A DNA stretch of 49,713 bases from Xanthomonas bromi (GCF_900092025.1 NZ_FLTX01000061.1:1-49713), one strand, 5' to 3'; shown: positions 8,866-17,782, counted from the first letter of the stretch. Program-made: numbers and translations. The notes: generated from the sequence alone by a model not told the origin.

Positions 8866-9210
8866 ATGTCGCGCTTCCAAGATCTGCCCGAGCTCGAAAA
8901 ATCTCCTGCCGCCGACATCAAGGTGAAAGGCTGGCCCAGCCTGATGCGCAAGGTGCGCTCGCACGGGGCGGTCGTCATCACCAACCACAATCACCCCGAA
9001 GCGGTGGTGGTGGATGCCGAGGAGTATCGGCGCCTGGTCAATCAGGCGAGTGCGGCGGCGGTAGCCTCGGCGCGCGCGCAATCGCTGCAGGCATTGCAGG
9101 CGAAGTTCGATGCGCATCTTGCAGCGGCGACCGACGGTGCAGGCCTGGCCAAGGCGATCGGCACACCGGCACGCCGCGGCCGCAAGGTCACCCTGGGCCC
9201 GTCGCTGTAG
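8866..9210 (+). CDS. Phd/YefM-family antitoxin
   Basis: A 114-residue putative DNA-binding antitoxin. The region KGWPSLMRKVRSHGAVVITNHNHPEAVVV (residues 22-50) followed by DAEEYRRLVNQ is the Phd/YefM pattern: an N-terminal dimer and DNA-binding fold in which a beta strand (AVVITNHNHPEAVVV) precedes a helix. The Ala/Gln-rich C-terminal half, likely to be extended, would bind the toxin. The toxin gene starts 3 bases after the stop. A palindromic operator sits 42 bases upstream of the ATG. The in-frame GTG/TTG codons upstream run through the operator and are not plausible starts. No strong SD sequence is seen. Its partner is a zeta-like kinase, not the usual RelE/Doc-type toxin. Confidence 0.85.
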   Translation: MSRFQDLPELEKSPAADIKVKGWPSLMRKVRSHGAVVITNHNHPEAVVVDAEEYRRLVNQASAAAVASARAQSLQALQAKFDAHLAAATDGAGLAKAIGTPARRGRKVTLGPSL

Positions 9211-9213
9211 CCG

Positions 9214-9840
9214 ATGGGTCATCTCCTGGTGTTGGCCGGCGTCAACGGCGCCGGCAAGAGTTCGTTATTGGGCCGTTTGCTGCAGGAGGACGGCGTCACC
9301 TGGTTCAACCCGGACGCGTTCACCAAGGAACTGGCCGAGCAGGGCTGGGCGCCCGCAGAGGCGAACGCACAGGCCTGGGAAGAAGGCGTGCGGCGGCTGC
9401 GCCAGGCGATGGCAGATGGCAGCGATTTCGCCTTCGAAACCACGCTGGGTGCGACGACCATTCCGCGCCTGCTGCGCGAGGCCTGCGTGCAGCACACGGT
9501 GGCGGTCTGGTTCTGCGGGTTGGCGACGGTAGAACTGCACATCGCGCGCGTGGCGGCGCGGGTTGCGGCCGGCGGTCATGCAATCCCTGAGCACAAGATC
9601 CGCGAGCGTTACGACGCGTCGCGCGCCAACCTGATCGCGTTGCTGCCGCATCTGGCAGTGCTGCATGTCTACGACAACAGCGCGCCGGCCGACGCGGTGG
9701 GCGAGGCGACGCCCATGCTGGTGCTGGAACTGGATCGCAGCGGCCTGCATTACCCGCAAACACCGGAGGAATTGGCGCAGGTGCCCGATTGGGCCAAGCC
9801 CATCGTGATGGCGGCACTGGAAGCGCGTCGTATGTCTTGA
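9214..9840 (+). CDS. Zeta-toxin-like P-loop kinase
   Basis: A 208-residue protein of the zeta-toxin/PezT-like kinase group. Walker A is GVNGAGKS at residues 9-16. FNPDAFTKEL near 31-40 supplies the Asp expected to contact the substrate sugar, and FAFETTLG near 74-81 is a conserved zeta feature. Classical zeta toxins phosphorylate UDP-N-acetylglucosamine and so poison cell-wall synthesis; whether this shorter relative does the same is inference. It lacks the long C-terminal extension of PezT. It lies 3 bases after the Phd-like antitoxin gene, so the two form a toxin-antitoxin operon. A metabolic kinase role cannot be excluded. Confidence 0.85.
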   Translation: MGHLLVLAGVNGAGKSSLLGRLLQEDGVTWFNPDAFTKELAEQGWAPAEANAQAWEEGVRRLRQAMADGSDFAFETTLGATTIPRLLREACVQHTVAVWFCGLATVELHIARVAARVAAGGHAIPEHKIRERYDASRANLIALLPHLAVLHVYDNSAPADAVGEATPMLVLELDRSGLHYPQTPEELAQVPDWAKPIVMAALEARRMS

Positions 9841-10027
9841 ATCGCGCATCTGGTCCTACGAGCGGCGAGGGCGCCACGTGCCGGACTCACTCAGTTTCTG
9901 GCGCTATCCAGAGACTGCGACGACTCAAATCCTTGGCTGCTTTTGCATCTTGTCTGCGTCTGGATGGAATTCGCCATTTCGGATAGATCAAATGCAGAGC
10001 GAATGATTTACAGCTTGGCTGCAAGGC

Positions 10028-10129
10028 CCTTGCCCGCCCACCATCGCGGGACACGCTGCAAGTACGTCCCTGTAAGCTCTTACGCGGCATCCATGTCGCG
10101 TAAGTTCCTGCGACGGTGAGCGGGCAAGG
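10028..10129. repeat. Xanthomonas-type palindromic intergenic repeat, copy 1
   Basis: The outer ends CCTTGCCCGCC (from 10028) and GCGGGCAAGG (to 10129) are complementary. Inside, TTACGCG (10080-10086) and CGCGTAA (10097-10103) form a second stem around GCATCCATG. The core from 10046, GCGGGACACGCTGCAAG followed by CGTCCCTG and GCATCCATG, reappears in reverse orientation at 10256-10322. I recall similar units as common between Xanthomonas genes; this needs a genome search. Confidence 0.7.
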
Positions 10130-10255
10130 ACCAGTCGGGCAGGTCGATGTGCCAAGTTTCAGCACGGCAACCAACAACCCTAGACCGCGCGAACTGATGT
10201 CCTTTGCTCTTCAACAAACCACCAGCCAACTCTCTGGTGCGGTGTTCTCGCCGAT

Positions 10256-10322
10256 TGCGGGACCGTTGGCGGCATGGATGCCGCCATCGAGCCCCCAGGG
10301 ACGGGTTTACGGCGTGTCCCGC
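10256..10322. repeat. Palindromic intergenic repeat, copy 2 (inverted)
   Basis: Read on the minus strand it starts GCGGGACACGCCGTAAA, then CGTCCCTGGGGGCTC, then the perfect palindrome GGCGGCATCCATGCCGCC (10268-10285). The order and spacing match copy 1 at 10046-10103, in the opposite direction. Pairing between the two copies could form a large cruciform or RNA hairpin. Confidence 0.65.
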
Positions 10323-10716
10323 GAGCGGTGAGGGCGCCGCGCCCTAAGCGCCACTCAGCGTTTGACCTGGTTTCTGCCGGCACGCATCAAAGTGCGGCCG
10401 ATACAACCTGCACGCACCGCCAAGCGAGCGCTCGCAACGTTGTGTAGCCGCTCCAAGTCTATGCCCAAGGAACGCCACGATTGCACAAGCGCGGACCTGT
10501 CTCCCCCGATTCGGCAAGTATTGGTGTCTCGGAGCAAACGCGTCGCCAAGCCGCAGAAATGCAGACGGATCGGATTCAACGCATCGGGTTGTCCGCACGG
10601 AATGGCCCTATGCCTGCGCGCCCTTATGCAAGCGCCCGTCGCGCAGGTGAGACGACGGATGAAAGAAAATGCCGCTCGCAGCGCTTTACCAGCCCTGCGA
10701 GCGACGACATCTGCGC

Positions 10717-12672
10717 TTACGCCTTGCCCAACTGCACCGCCACCGGATCGCCGGTGAGGTAGCCCACCGCTGCGCCGAAGCGATCCTTGTAGTTGGCGCG
10801 GACCAGCGGATCCAGCGTGGCCTTGACGGTGTCGTGCAACGGGCTTTCCCAGTCGCCGGGGTGCTGGAAATTGCTCATCACATAGGTCCAGCCGTGGATC
10901 TCGTCGACCGCATGCAGGCCGGTCGATTCGGCGCCGGCCGGCACCGACAGCACGCGCGTCAGCGTGCCGTTGTCGACGTGGTAGGCCCACAGGAAATTGT
11001 TGACGTGCAGGCTGCTGTCTTCGCCGATGAACAAGGTGCGCAGCGACTCGGAGAACTTGAGGTTGTCCGGGTTGGCCAGGCGTTCCGGATCGGCCAGATT
11101 GCCCAGCGCATCGGCCTTGGCCAGGTTGTGGCCGGTGAGGGCCGCCGGGGCGGCCATGTCGATCGGCACCCAGTCGCTGTGAATCGGCGCGCCGTGACTG
11201 TCGCGCTGGCCGCCGCGCAGGTTCAATGCATACACCGCGCCGGCTTCCGGGCCCTGAACTTTCACATCGCCCGAGCCATTGAGCATGCTGGTGACGATGT
11301 AGGACATCGCCATGTAGGCGATCTTGTCCTTGGCATTGACGGTGGTGCCTTCGAGCTTGGTAAAGCCCAGGCTGCCGCCGGCCAGCGCGGCATAGCGATG
11401 GGTTTCTAGATAGGTGGCGGCCTTCTCCATGCCGGGTTTGATGCGGATCCAGTTGAAGGTGCCGTTGAACGGGATCTTGGTGAACGTGGCATCGCCCGGG
11501 TCGCTCAGGTGTACGTCGAGGATGTCTGCGGCGGTGAGGCGGTCGGCCATGGCCTGGATCTCGGTGCTGGTGGCGTGGCCCAGCTTGATCCAGCTCAGCG
11601 TGGCCGCGCCCGGGCCGACGCCGGAGGTCTGGTGCCACTTGCCGACGTACAGGGTGCCGGCAGAGAGGTCCGCCTTGCGGTCGGCAATGAACATGAACAG
11701 CCCGCCGTTGGTGGCGTCGTCGCCCATCAGCACGGTGCGCTGGTCGGGCATCACCTGCACCAGTTCGTGCGAAATGCGGCCCAGGCAGTAGTGCTTGCGC
11801 ACGCTGCCGGTGCCGTCCGGATGCACGGTGATTTCCGGCAGGTGGCCGTAGTGATACGGATTGGCTTTTTCCGGGTCGCCGTACAGATGCGTGCTGTAGC
11901 TGCGGAACTGGGTGTTGCCGGCCAACGCGGTGGCGTCGGGCTCGTACTCTTCGCTGGACAGGTGGGTATTCCAAGGCGACAGGCTGGCGCCGCAGGTGGT
12001 CCATAGCCCGTGGACCGGCGCGGTGTCGACGTTGTGGTACTTCACCAGCGACAGCTTGCCGGTGGCCGGGTCCTGATCGAGGGTGAGCACGGCGATGGGC
12101 GCGGGCAGGTGGCGGTTGGTGTCGTTGCCGGCCTGGTCGCGGGTGGTGTATTCGAACTGCACCACCGCGAACACGTGGTTGCCCTTGACGCCCGTCACCT
12201 TGGCATTGGGCAGGGTCAGCAGCGAGGAGCCGTCGGGGCAGTCGGAAAAGAACGGACGTTCGGCACCGGGCCTGGAGCGGTCGATGATCGGGCGATGCTG
12301 GATGTCGTAGTACCCACCCGCCAGTAAGGTGCCGCCCTTGCCGTCCGGCACTTGGTCGCCGGTAACGAAGAACGGGTGGTAGGCCAGCGCATAGCGCTGC
12401 GTGCTTCCGTCGCTGCGCGTCACGCTGAGTGCCGAGCCGACCGTGGTGGTGGCCATTGCCGCAGGGTTCGCCAGGCTGGGGGCCGGCATGCCGTGGAAGG
12501 TGGCCGAGACCAGCCGGGGCGGGTCATTCGATGGACGCAAGAGGCGTGCGGCCGATGCCGCGCCACCCAGTTGTTGCAGGGCGGCAGCACTGGCGTTGCC
12601 GAGCGGCAACAGGGGAATCGCCGCCAGCAACTGCATCAGGCGACGACGGGAGGGGTCGGGGGAGGCGGACAT
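10717..12672 (-). CDS. PhoX/DUF839-family protein, Tat-exported (putative alkaline phosphatase)
   Basis: A 651-residue exported protein of the PhoX (DUF839) family. Members are calcium/iron phosphatases that release phosphate from organic phosphoesters in the periplasm. The N-terminus MSASPDPSRRRLMQLLAAIP with a following Leu/Ala-rich stretch is a Tat signal (twin Arg at 9-11). PhoX-like stretches include HGLWTTCGASLSPWNTHLSSEE (early third) and CLGRISHELVQVMPDQRTVLMGDD, in which acidic metal ligands are expected. I prefer ATG 12672 to the ATG 21 bases upstream because TGGAG precedes it at SD distance. It is divergent from the GH3 gene across a 434-base gap. Enzymatic activity is inferred from family only. 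Confidence 0.82.
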   Translation of the reverse strand: MSASPDPSRRRLMQLLAAIPLLPLGNASAAALQQLGGAASAARLLRPSNDPPRLVSATFHGMPAPSLANPAAMATTTVGSALSVTRSDGSTQRYALAYHPFFVTGDQVPDGKGGTLLAGGYYDIQHRPIIDRSRPGAERPFFSDCPDGSSLLTLPNAKVTGVKGNHVFAVVQFEYTTRDQAGNDTNRHLPAPIAVLTLDQDPATGKLSLVKYHNVDTAPVHGLWTTCGASLSPWNTHLSSEEYEPDATALAGNTQFRSYSTHLYGDPEKANPYHYGHLPEITVHPDGTGSVRKHYCLGRISHELVQVMPDQRTVLMGDDATNGGLFMFIADRKADLSAGTLYVGKWHQTSGVGPGAATLSWIKLGHATSTEIQAMADRLTAADILDVHLSDPGDATFTKIPFNGTFNWIRIKPGMEKAATYLETHRYAALAGGSLGFTKLEGTTVNAKDKIAYMAMSYIVTSMLNGSGDVKVQGPEAGAVYALNLRGGQRDSHGAPIHSDWVPIDMAAPAALTGHNLAKADALGNLADPERLANPDNLKFSESLRTLFIGEDSSLHVNNFLWAYHVDNGTLTRVLSVPAGAESTGLHAVDEIHGWTYVMSNFQHPGDWESPLHDTVKATLDPLVRANYKDRFGAAVGYLTGDPVAVQLGKA

Positions 12673-13106
12673 CGAAACTCCAGGCAAAGGCAACGATCAA
12701 CGATGGCAATGGCGCATCGGCAAGCCGGTCACGCTAGGCTGCGGATATGACAGTTGTTTGACAACAAGCTCACCGGTTGGCCTGTCGTCGAACGACTCGG
12801 CACGAGCGAGCGCTGCCAGGCGTCAGCCGCATGCCGATGCTGCGCACTGAACAAACCTCTAGGTGGTGCGATGCAGCAAAATGCGCTCGCCCCGAACGCC
12901 AGGAGCGTCAGCGGATTGGGCGGTTTTGCGCGGTTTCGCAGGTGCTGCCGATATTCCAATGCTATAGCCCCTGTCGATAAGTAGCCTGTTATTCGGCATA
13001 TAGGCAGCTGTGGTTGACAGGGTAGGGGAATCACGCAAGCGTACGCCGCCTAATGGCCTGCGACGCAACGCATCGCCGTGGGAGAACCACCCTGGAGAAC
13101 CGAATC
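12673..13106. other. Divergent intergenic region between PhoX-like gene and GH3 gene
   Basis: 434 bases with no credible gene. It must hold the promoters of both flanking genes. I see a consensus TTGACA at 12758-12763, inside the inverted repeat GTTGT-TTG-ACAAC (12753-12765), and another at 13014-13019. Neither has a convincing -10 at the right distance, so I call no promoter. No pho-box pattern was recognised. Confidence 0.4.
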
Positions 13107-15719
13107 TTGGACAAGCTGCTCCGTCGTACCGCCGCGCCCGTCGCGCGTTGCGCCCTCTGCCTGGCAACCGCTGCGGCGGTGCTGACATTGGCCGCCTGCC
13201 AAGGCAAGGACACCGCTGCCGAGGCGAGCAAGACCGCCCCGGCCGCCGCACCTGCCGAGGCTTCGACCACCATCCATCCGGACCAGTGGCCGTCGCCGAA
13301 GTGGCCGTTCGCGCAGGACGCGGCGCTGGAGCGGCGCATCACCGATGTAATGGCCAAGATGAGCGTGGAAGAGAAAGTCGCCCAGACCATCCAGGGCGAC
13401 ATCGCCAGCATGACCCCGGACGACGTACGCAAGTACCGCATCGGCTCGGTGCTGGCCGGCGGCAACTCCGATCCGGGCGGCAAGTACAACGCCAGCCCGG
13501 CCGAATGGTTGAAGCTGGCCGACGCGTTCTACGAGGCGTCGATGGACACCTCCAAGGGCGGTCATGCGATTCCGATCATCTTCGGTATCGATGCGGTGCA
13601 CGGCCAGAGCAACATCGTCGGCGCCACGCTGTTCCCGCACAACATCGCCCTGGGTGCCACGCGCAACCCCGACCTGATCAAGAAGATTGGCGAAGTCACC
13701 GCCGCCGAAACCCGCGTTACCGGCATGGAGTGGACCTTCGCGCCCACCGTGGCGGTGCCGCAGGACGACCGCTGGGGCCGGACGTACGAAGGCTATTCCG
13801 AGTCGCCGGATGTGGTGGCCAGCTTCGCTGGAAAGATGGTCGAAGGCGTTCAGGGCGTGCCAGGCACGCCGCAGTTCCTGGATGGCAGCCACGTGATTTC
13901 GTCGGTGAAGCATTTCGTCGGCGACGGCGGCACCACCGACGGCAAGGACCAGGGCGATACCAAGGTGTCCGAAGCCACCATGCGCGATATCCACGCCGCG
14001 GGTTACCCGCCGGCGATTGCGGCGGGCGCGCAGAGCGTGATGGCCTCGTTCAACAGCTTCAACGGCGAAAAGATGCACGGCAACAAGGTCATGCTGACCG
14101 ACGTGCTGAAGGGTCGGATGAACTTCGGCGGTTTCGTGGTCGGCGACTGGAATGGCCACGGCCAGGTCAAGGGCTGCACCAACCAGAACTGCCCGGCGGC
14201 GTTCATTGCCGGCGTCGACATGGCGATGGCCGCCGACAGCTGGAAGGGCATCTACGAAACCGAACTGGCGGCGGTGAAGTCCGGCCAGATTTCGGCCCAG
14301 CGTCTGGACGATGCGGTACGCCGCATCCTGCGCGTGAAGATGCGTCTGGGCTTGTTCGAGGCAGGCAAGCCGTCCAAGCGCCCACTAGGCGGCAAATACG
14401 AGTTGCTTGGCGCACCGGAACATCGTGCGATCGCCCGCCAGGCGGCGCGTGAGTCGCTGGTGCTTCTGAAGAATCAGGCGGGCATCCTGCCGCTGGATCC
14501 GAAAAAGCGCGTGCTGGTGCTGGGCGACGGTGCCAACGACATGGGCAAGCAGTCCGGCGGCTGGACGCTGAACTGGCAGGGCACCGGTACCAAGCGCAGC
14601 GACTACCCCAACGGCACGACTATTTGGGAAGGCCTGGACAGGCAGATCAAGGCCGCCGGCGGCAGCGCCGAGCTGGCTGTAGACGGCGCCTACAGGACCA
14701 AGCCGGACGTGGCCGTGGTGGTGTTCGGCGAAAACCCGTACGCCGAGTTCCAGGGCGACATCGCCACTTTGCTGTACAAGCCGGGCGACGACAGTGAACT
14801 GGCCTTGATCAAGAAGCTCAAGGCCGCGGGCATCCCGGTGGTGGCGGTGTTCCTGAGCGGGCGCCCGCTGTGGATGAATCCGTACATCAACGCATCCGAC
14901 GCTTTTGTGGCGGCCTGGTTGCCGGGTTCCGAAGGCGAGGGCATCGCCGACGTGCTGTTGCGCAAGGCCGATGGCACGGTGCAGAACGACTTCAAGGGAA
15001 AACTCAGCTTCTCCTGGCCGAAGACGGCGGTGCAGTTCGCCAACAACGTCGGCCAGAAGGACTACGACCCGCAGTTCAAGTTCGGCTTCGGCCTGACCTA
15101 TGCCGACAAGGGCGACCTGGCCGCGCTGCCGGAAGAATCGGGCGTGTCCGGCGAGCAGTCGGTGGGCGGGGTGTACTTCGTGCGCGGCAAGCCGGCGCTC
15201 GGTATTGCGATGCAGCTGTCCAACGCGGGCCAGGCCAACATGCCGGCGACCACGCTGCCGGTGGGCCTGTCCGATGGCAGCCTGAAGATGACCGCAGTCG
15301 ATCACAAGGCGCAGGAAGATGCGCGCCGCCTGGTGTGGTCCGGCAGTGCGGCGTCCAGCGTGCTGCTGGTGTCCGGCAAGCCGGTGGATGTGTCGCGTGA
15401 GAGCAATGGCGATGTGCAGTTGCAGCTGACCCTGCGCCGCGACAGCGCAGTGACGGCGCCGGTGTGGCTGGGCGTGGGCTGCGGCGACAGGTGCAGCGGA
15501 CGCGTCGATGCACACAAGACCCTGGCTGCGCTGCCGCAAGGCCAGTGGAAGGTGGTGGGCATTCCGCTCAAGTGCTTTGCCAAGGCCGGTGCCGACGTGA
15601 CCAAGCTGACCCAGGTCGCCAGCATCGAAAGCGCTGCTGCGCTGGACCTGTCGGTGTCGAAGGTGGCGCTGGGCGCGCTCAACGAAGCCGAAGTCACGGT
15701 GGATTGCCCGGTCAAGTAA
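13107..15719 (+). CDS. GH3 family beta-glucosidase (exo-1,4/1,3-beta-glucosidase), lipoprotein
   Basis: A large (870-residue) glycoside hydrolase family 3 enzyme that removes glucose from the ends of beta-glucan or cello-oligosaccharides. With TTG 13107 as start (GGAGAA at 13094-13099 upstream) the protein begins with a clean lipoprotein signal ending LTLAAC, Cys31. The alternative ATG 13053 adds 18 residues that spoil the signal. The GH3 N-terminal barrel shows GIDAVHGQ, ATRNPDLIKKIG and SVKHFVGDGGTTDGKDQGD; the nucleophile Asp is expected in VVGDWNGHGQ. The second GH3 domain (RESLVLLKNQAGILPL onward) and a C-terminal ExoP-like domain follow. A sugar symporter lies downstream, consistent with uptake of the released sugar. 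Confidence 0.92.
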   Translation: MDKLLRRTAAPVARCALCLATAAAVLTLAACQGKDTAAEASKTAPAAAPAEASTTIHPDQWPSPKWPFAQDAALERRITDVMAKMSVEEKVAQTIQGDIASMTPDDVRKYRIGSVLAGGNSDPGGKYNASPAEWLKLADAFYEASMDTSKGGHAIPIIFGIDAVHGQSNIVGATLFPHNIALGATRNPDLIKKIGEVTAAETRVTGMEWTFAPTVAVPQDDRWGRTYEGYSESPDVVASFAGKMVEGVQGVPGTPQFLDGSHVISSVKHFVGDGGTTDGKDQGDTKVSEATMRDIHAAGYPPAIAAGAQSVMASFNSFNGEKMHGNKVMLTDVLKGRMNFGGFVVGDWNGHGQVKGCTNQNCPAAFIAGVDMAMAADSWKGIYETELAAVKSGQISAQRLDDAVRRILRVKMRLGLFEAGKPSKRPLGGKYELLGAPEHRAIARQAARESLVLLKNQAGILPLDPKKRVLVLGDGANDMGKQSGGWTLNWQGTGTKRSDYPNGTTIWEGLDRQIKAAGGSAELAVDGAYRTKPDVAVVVFGENPYAEFQGDIATLLYKPGDDSELALIKKLKAAGIPVVAVFLSGRPLWMNPYINASDAFVAAWLPGSEGEGIADVLLRKADGTVQNDFKGKLSFSWPKTAVQFANNVGQKDYDPQFKFGFGLTYADKGDLAALPEESGVSGEQSVGGVYFVRGKPALGIAMQLSNAGQANMPATTLPVGLSDGSLKMTAVDHKAQEDARRLVWSGSAASSVLLVSGKPVDVSRESNGDVQLQLTLRRDSAVTAPVWLGVGCGDRCSGRVDAHKTLAALPQGQWKVVGIPLKCFAKAGADVTKLTQVASIESAAALDLSVSKVALGALNEAEVTVDCPVK

Positions 15720-15726
15720 GCAGCAT

Positions 15727-15754
15727 TCCCGCAGGCGTGCGCGCGCCTGCGGGA
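15727..15754 (+). terminator. Strong hairpin after the GH3 gene
   Basis: Perfect 11-base arms, TCCCGCAGGCG (15727-15737) and CGCCTGCGGGA (15744-15754), enclose a 6-base loop 7 bases after the stop. No T tract follows, so it may slow polymerase or protect the 3' end rather than act as a classical terminator. Confidence 0.5.
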
Positions 15755-15975
15755 GATCGAACGAAACAGATGCGTCGCCAGTCCTGGCGACGCGTTATAG
15801 CGGCCACCCTGATCGGTGGTGTCATCAGCCGCCGCGGGACGCGTGCGTCGATCGGCCCGGATGGCCTGCAGCCGCGGTTCGCCGCGCTGCCCTGGCGCAC
15901 GCTGTGCGTTGCGGCGGCATGCTGCAGGGTTATCCCGCCTTAGACGCATACCCCAAAGCCAGACAGGAGAGTGCA

Positions 15976-17538
15976 GTGGGTTTGGCGACGTTGGATATCG
16001 TGATTGTGTTGGTGTACCTGACCGGCATCTTCGTGCTCGCGCAGTGGGTCTCGCGCGAGAAGGCAGGCCACAGCAAGAGCGCCGAGGATTACTTCCTGGC
16101 GAGCAAGTCGTTGCCGTGGTGGGCGATCGGCGCCTCGCTGATCGCTGCGAACATCTCGGCCGAGCAGATCATCGGCATGGCCGGTTCCGGCTATGCGATC
16201 GGGCTGGCGATTGCGTCCTACGAATGGATGGCGGCATTGACGCTGCTGATCGTCGGCAAGTTCTTCCTGCCGATCTTCCTGCGCAACGGCATCTACACCA
16301 TGCCGCAGTTCCTGGAGCAGCGCTACGGCAAGTGGATCCGCACGCTGATGGCGGTGTTCTGGCTGCTGCTCTACGTGTTCGTCAATCTGACCTCGATCCT
16401 GTGGCTGGGGTCGATCGCGGTCAGCCAGGTCACCGGCATGGACCAGACCCTGGCGCTGGCGTTGATCGGCGTGTTTGCGCTGGTCTACCAGCTGTACGGC
16501 GGGCTGAAGGCGGTGGCGCTGACCGACATTGTGCAGGTCACGCTATTGGTGCTGGGCGGTCTGTTGGTGGCCGGGTTGACGCTCGCGCGCATCGGCGATG
16601 GCGCTGGCGTGCTGGCCGGCTTCCAACACCTGTGGAATGCGCACCCCGAGCACTTCCACATGATCCTGACCAAGGACAACCCGTTCTACAAGGATCTGCC
16701 GGGCCTGAGCGTGCTGCTGGGCGGGCTGTGGGTGGTGAACATCAGTTACTGGGGTTTCAACCAGTACATCATCCAGCGCGCGCTGGCGGCCAAGAACATT
16801 GGTGAAGCGCAGAAGGGCATGGTGTTTGCGGCATTCCTGAAGTTGCTGATGCCGTTGGTGATCGTGGTGCCGGGCATTGCCGCAGTGGTGCTGGCGCCGG
16901 ATCTGGCCAAGCCCGACCAGGCCTATCCGACCATGATGCAGCTGCTGCCGACCGGCATCCTGGGCATGGTGTTTGCGGCGCTGGTCGCCGCGATCGTGGC
17001 CTCGCTTGCGTCGAAGATCAATTCGGTGGCGACCATCTTTACCCTGGATTTCTACGCCAAGTTCCGTCCGCAGACCGAGCAGAAGCAGCTGGTGCGCGTG
17101 GGTCGGATCGTGGCAGCGGTGTCGGTGCTGATCGGTATCCTCACCGCGCGGCCATTGCTGGGCAACTTCGATCAGGGTTTCCAGTTCATCCAGGAATTCA
17201 CCGGCTTCTTTACTCCGGGCGTGGTGGTGATCTTCATGCTCGGCCTGTTCTGGAAGCGCGCCAACGAAGCCGGCGCGCTGACTGCGGCAATCGGCTCGGT
17301 GGTGTTGTCGTTCGCGCTCAAGTTCGCTTGGCCGGAACTGCCGTTCATGGACCGCATCGGTGTGGTGTTCGTCGCCGCGCTGGTGCTGGCGGTGGTGGTG
17401 TCGCTGATGACTGCGCCTACCCAGGCACGCGACCTGATTCGTACCAACGATGTGGCCTACGGCACCACGCTGGGCTTCAAGATCGGCGCAGCGGGCGTGA
17501 TCGCGATCCTGATCGTGCTGTACACGGTGTTCTGGTAG
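15976..17538 (+). CDS. Sodium/sugar symporter (SSS family, vSGLT-like)
   Basis: A 520-residue inner-membrane carrier of the sodium:solute symporter family, closest in pattern to sodium/glucose-galactose transporters (SGLT/vSGLT). About 14 hydrophobic segments are visible, starting at LDIVIVLVYLTGIFVLAQWV. Family landmarks include ASLIAANISAEQIIGMAGSGYA (first gate helix), YQLYGGLKAVALTDIVQ (SSS signature, about residue 175-195) and ALVAAIVASLASKINSVATIFTLDFY. The start is GTG 15976, preceded by AGGAGA at 15965-15970; the in-frame extension upstream is not hydrophobic and not conserved-looking. Placed 256 bases after the beta-glucosidase it probably imports the resulting sugar (inference). A GC-rich hairpin follows. 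Confidence 0.9.
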   Translation: MGLATLDIVIVLVYLTGIFVLAQWVSREKAGHSKSAEDYFLASKSLPWWAIGASLIAANISAEQIIGMAGSGYAIGLAIASYEWMAALTLLIVGKFFLPIFLRNGIYTMPQFLEQRYGKWIRTLMAVFWLLLYVFVNLTSILWLGSIAVSQVTGMDQTLALALIGVFALVYQLYGGLKAVALTDIVQVTLLVLGGLLVAGLTLARIGDGAGVLAGFQHLWNAHPEHFHMILTKDNPFYKDLPGLSVLLGGLWVVNISYWGFNQYIIQRALAAKNIGEAQKGMVFAAFLKLLMPLVIVVPGIAAVVLAPDLAKPDQAYPTMMQLLPTGILGMVFAALVAAIVASLASKINSVATIFTLDFYAKFRPQTEQKQLVRVGRIVAAVSVLIGILTARPLLGNFDQGFQFIQEFTGFFTPGVVVIFMLGLFWKRANEAGALTAAIGSVVLSFALKFAWPELPFMDRIGVVFVAALVLAVVVSLMTAPTQARDLIRTNDVAYGTTLGFKIGAAGVIAILIVLYTVFW

Positions 17539-17559
17539 GCAGTTGATGTCGTGAGACGC

Positions 17560-17593
17560 AGCGCGGCGCGGCACGTCGAGGCCGCGCCGCGCT
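17560..17593 (+). terminator. GC-rich hairpin after the symporter gene
   Basis: Perfect 13-base arms, AGCGCGGCGCGGC (17560-17572) and GCCGCGCCGCGCT (17581-17593), with an 8-base loop, 21 bases after the stop. It lies between convergent genes. No T tract follows directly. Confidence 0.55.
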
Positions 17594-17712
17594 ACGTTTA
17601 CAGCCTGCGGTTTCGATGTTGTCTGGAGCAGCGGCTATCAACGCGTTGCGCTAGCCATCGTCAGGTGCGTGTGGGCGAGATGCAGGAACCGCAGCCTGCG
17701 CGTGGGATATGC

Positions 17713-17740
17713 CGCACCGCGCACCGCGCACCGCGCACCG
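17713..17740. repeat. 7-base tandem repeat, four copies
   Basis: CGCACCG is repeated four times without a mismatch in the gap between the convergent symporter and EAL genes. Short tandem arrays of this size are used as VNTR typing markers in Xanthomonas; the copy number may vary between strains. Confidence 0.85.
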
Positions 17741-17782
17741 GTCGCCCGCCGAGTGGCGAGCGCAGTCCGTTGTTCGATGCGA

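Larger units (their letters stand above)
9841..10716. other. Intergenic region, 876 bases, holding two palindromic repeats
   Basis: No credible gene is seen. Short open frames on both strands have no recognisable similarity and run through repeats. The region contains two copies of a palindromic repeat in opposite orientation (10028-10129 and 10256-10322). The flanking words GCGAGGGCGCCACGTGCC (about 9866) and GTGAGGGCGCCGCGCCC (about 10328) are also similar to each other. Confidence 0.6.

Noticed and set aside
7048..9222. Leftward frame of 724 residues
   Set aside because: Antisense shadow of panD, pgi and the antitoxin gene; no domain, composition typical of complementary GC-rich coding DNA.
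10355..12004. Long leftward frame of 549 residues
   Set aside because: Arg/Gly/Pro/Gln-rich shadow of the PhoX-family gene in another frame on the same strand.
12758..12763. TTGACA as a promoter -35 for the GH3 gene
   Set aside because: No -10 at 16-18 bases downstream and the position is about 350 bases from the start.
13010..14452. Rightward 480-residue frame overlapping the GH3 gene
   Set aside because: Low-complexity Arg/Gly-rich shadow; the other frame gives a clear GH3 enzyme.
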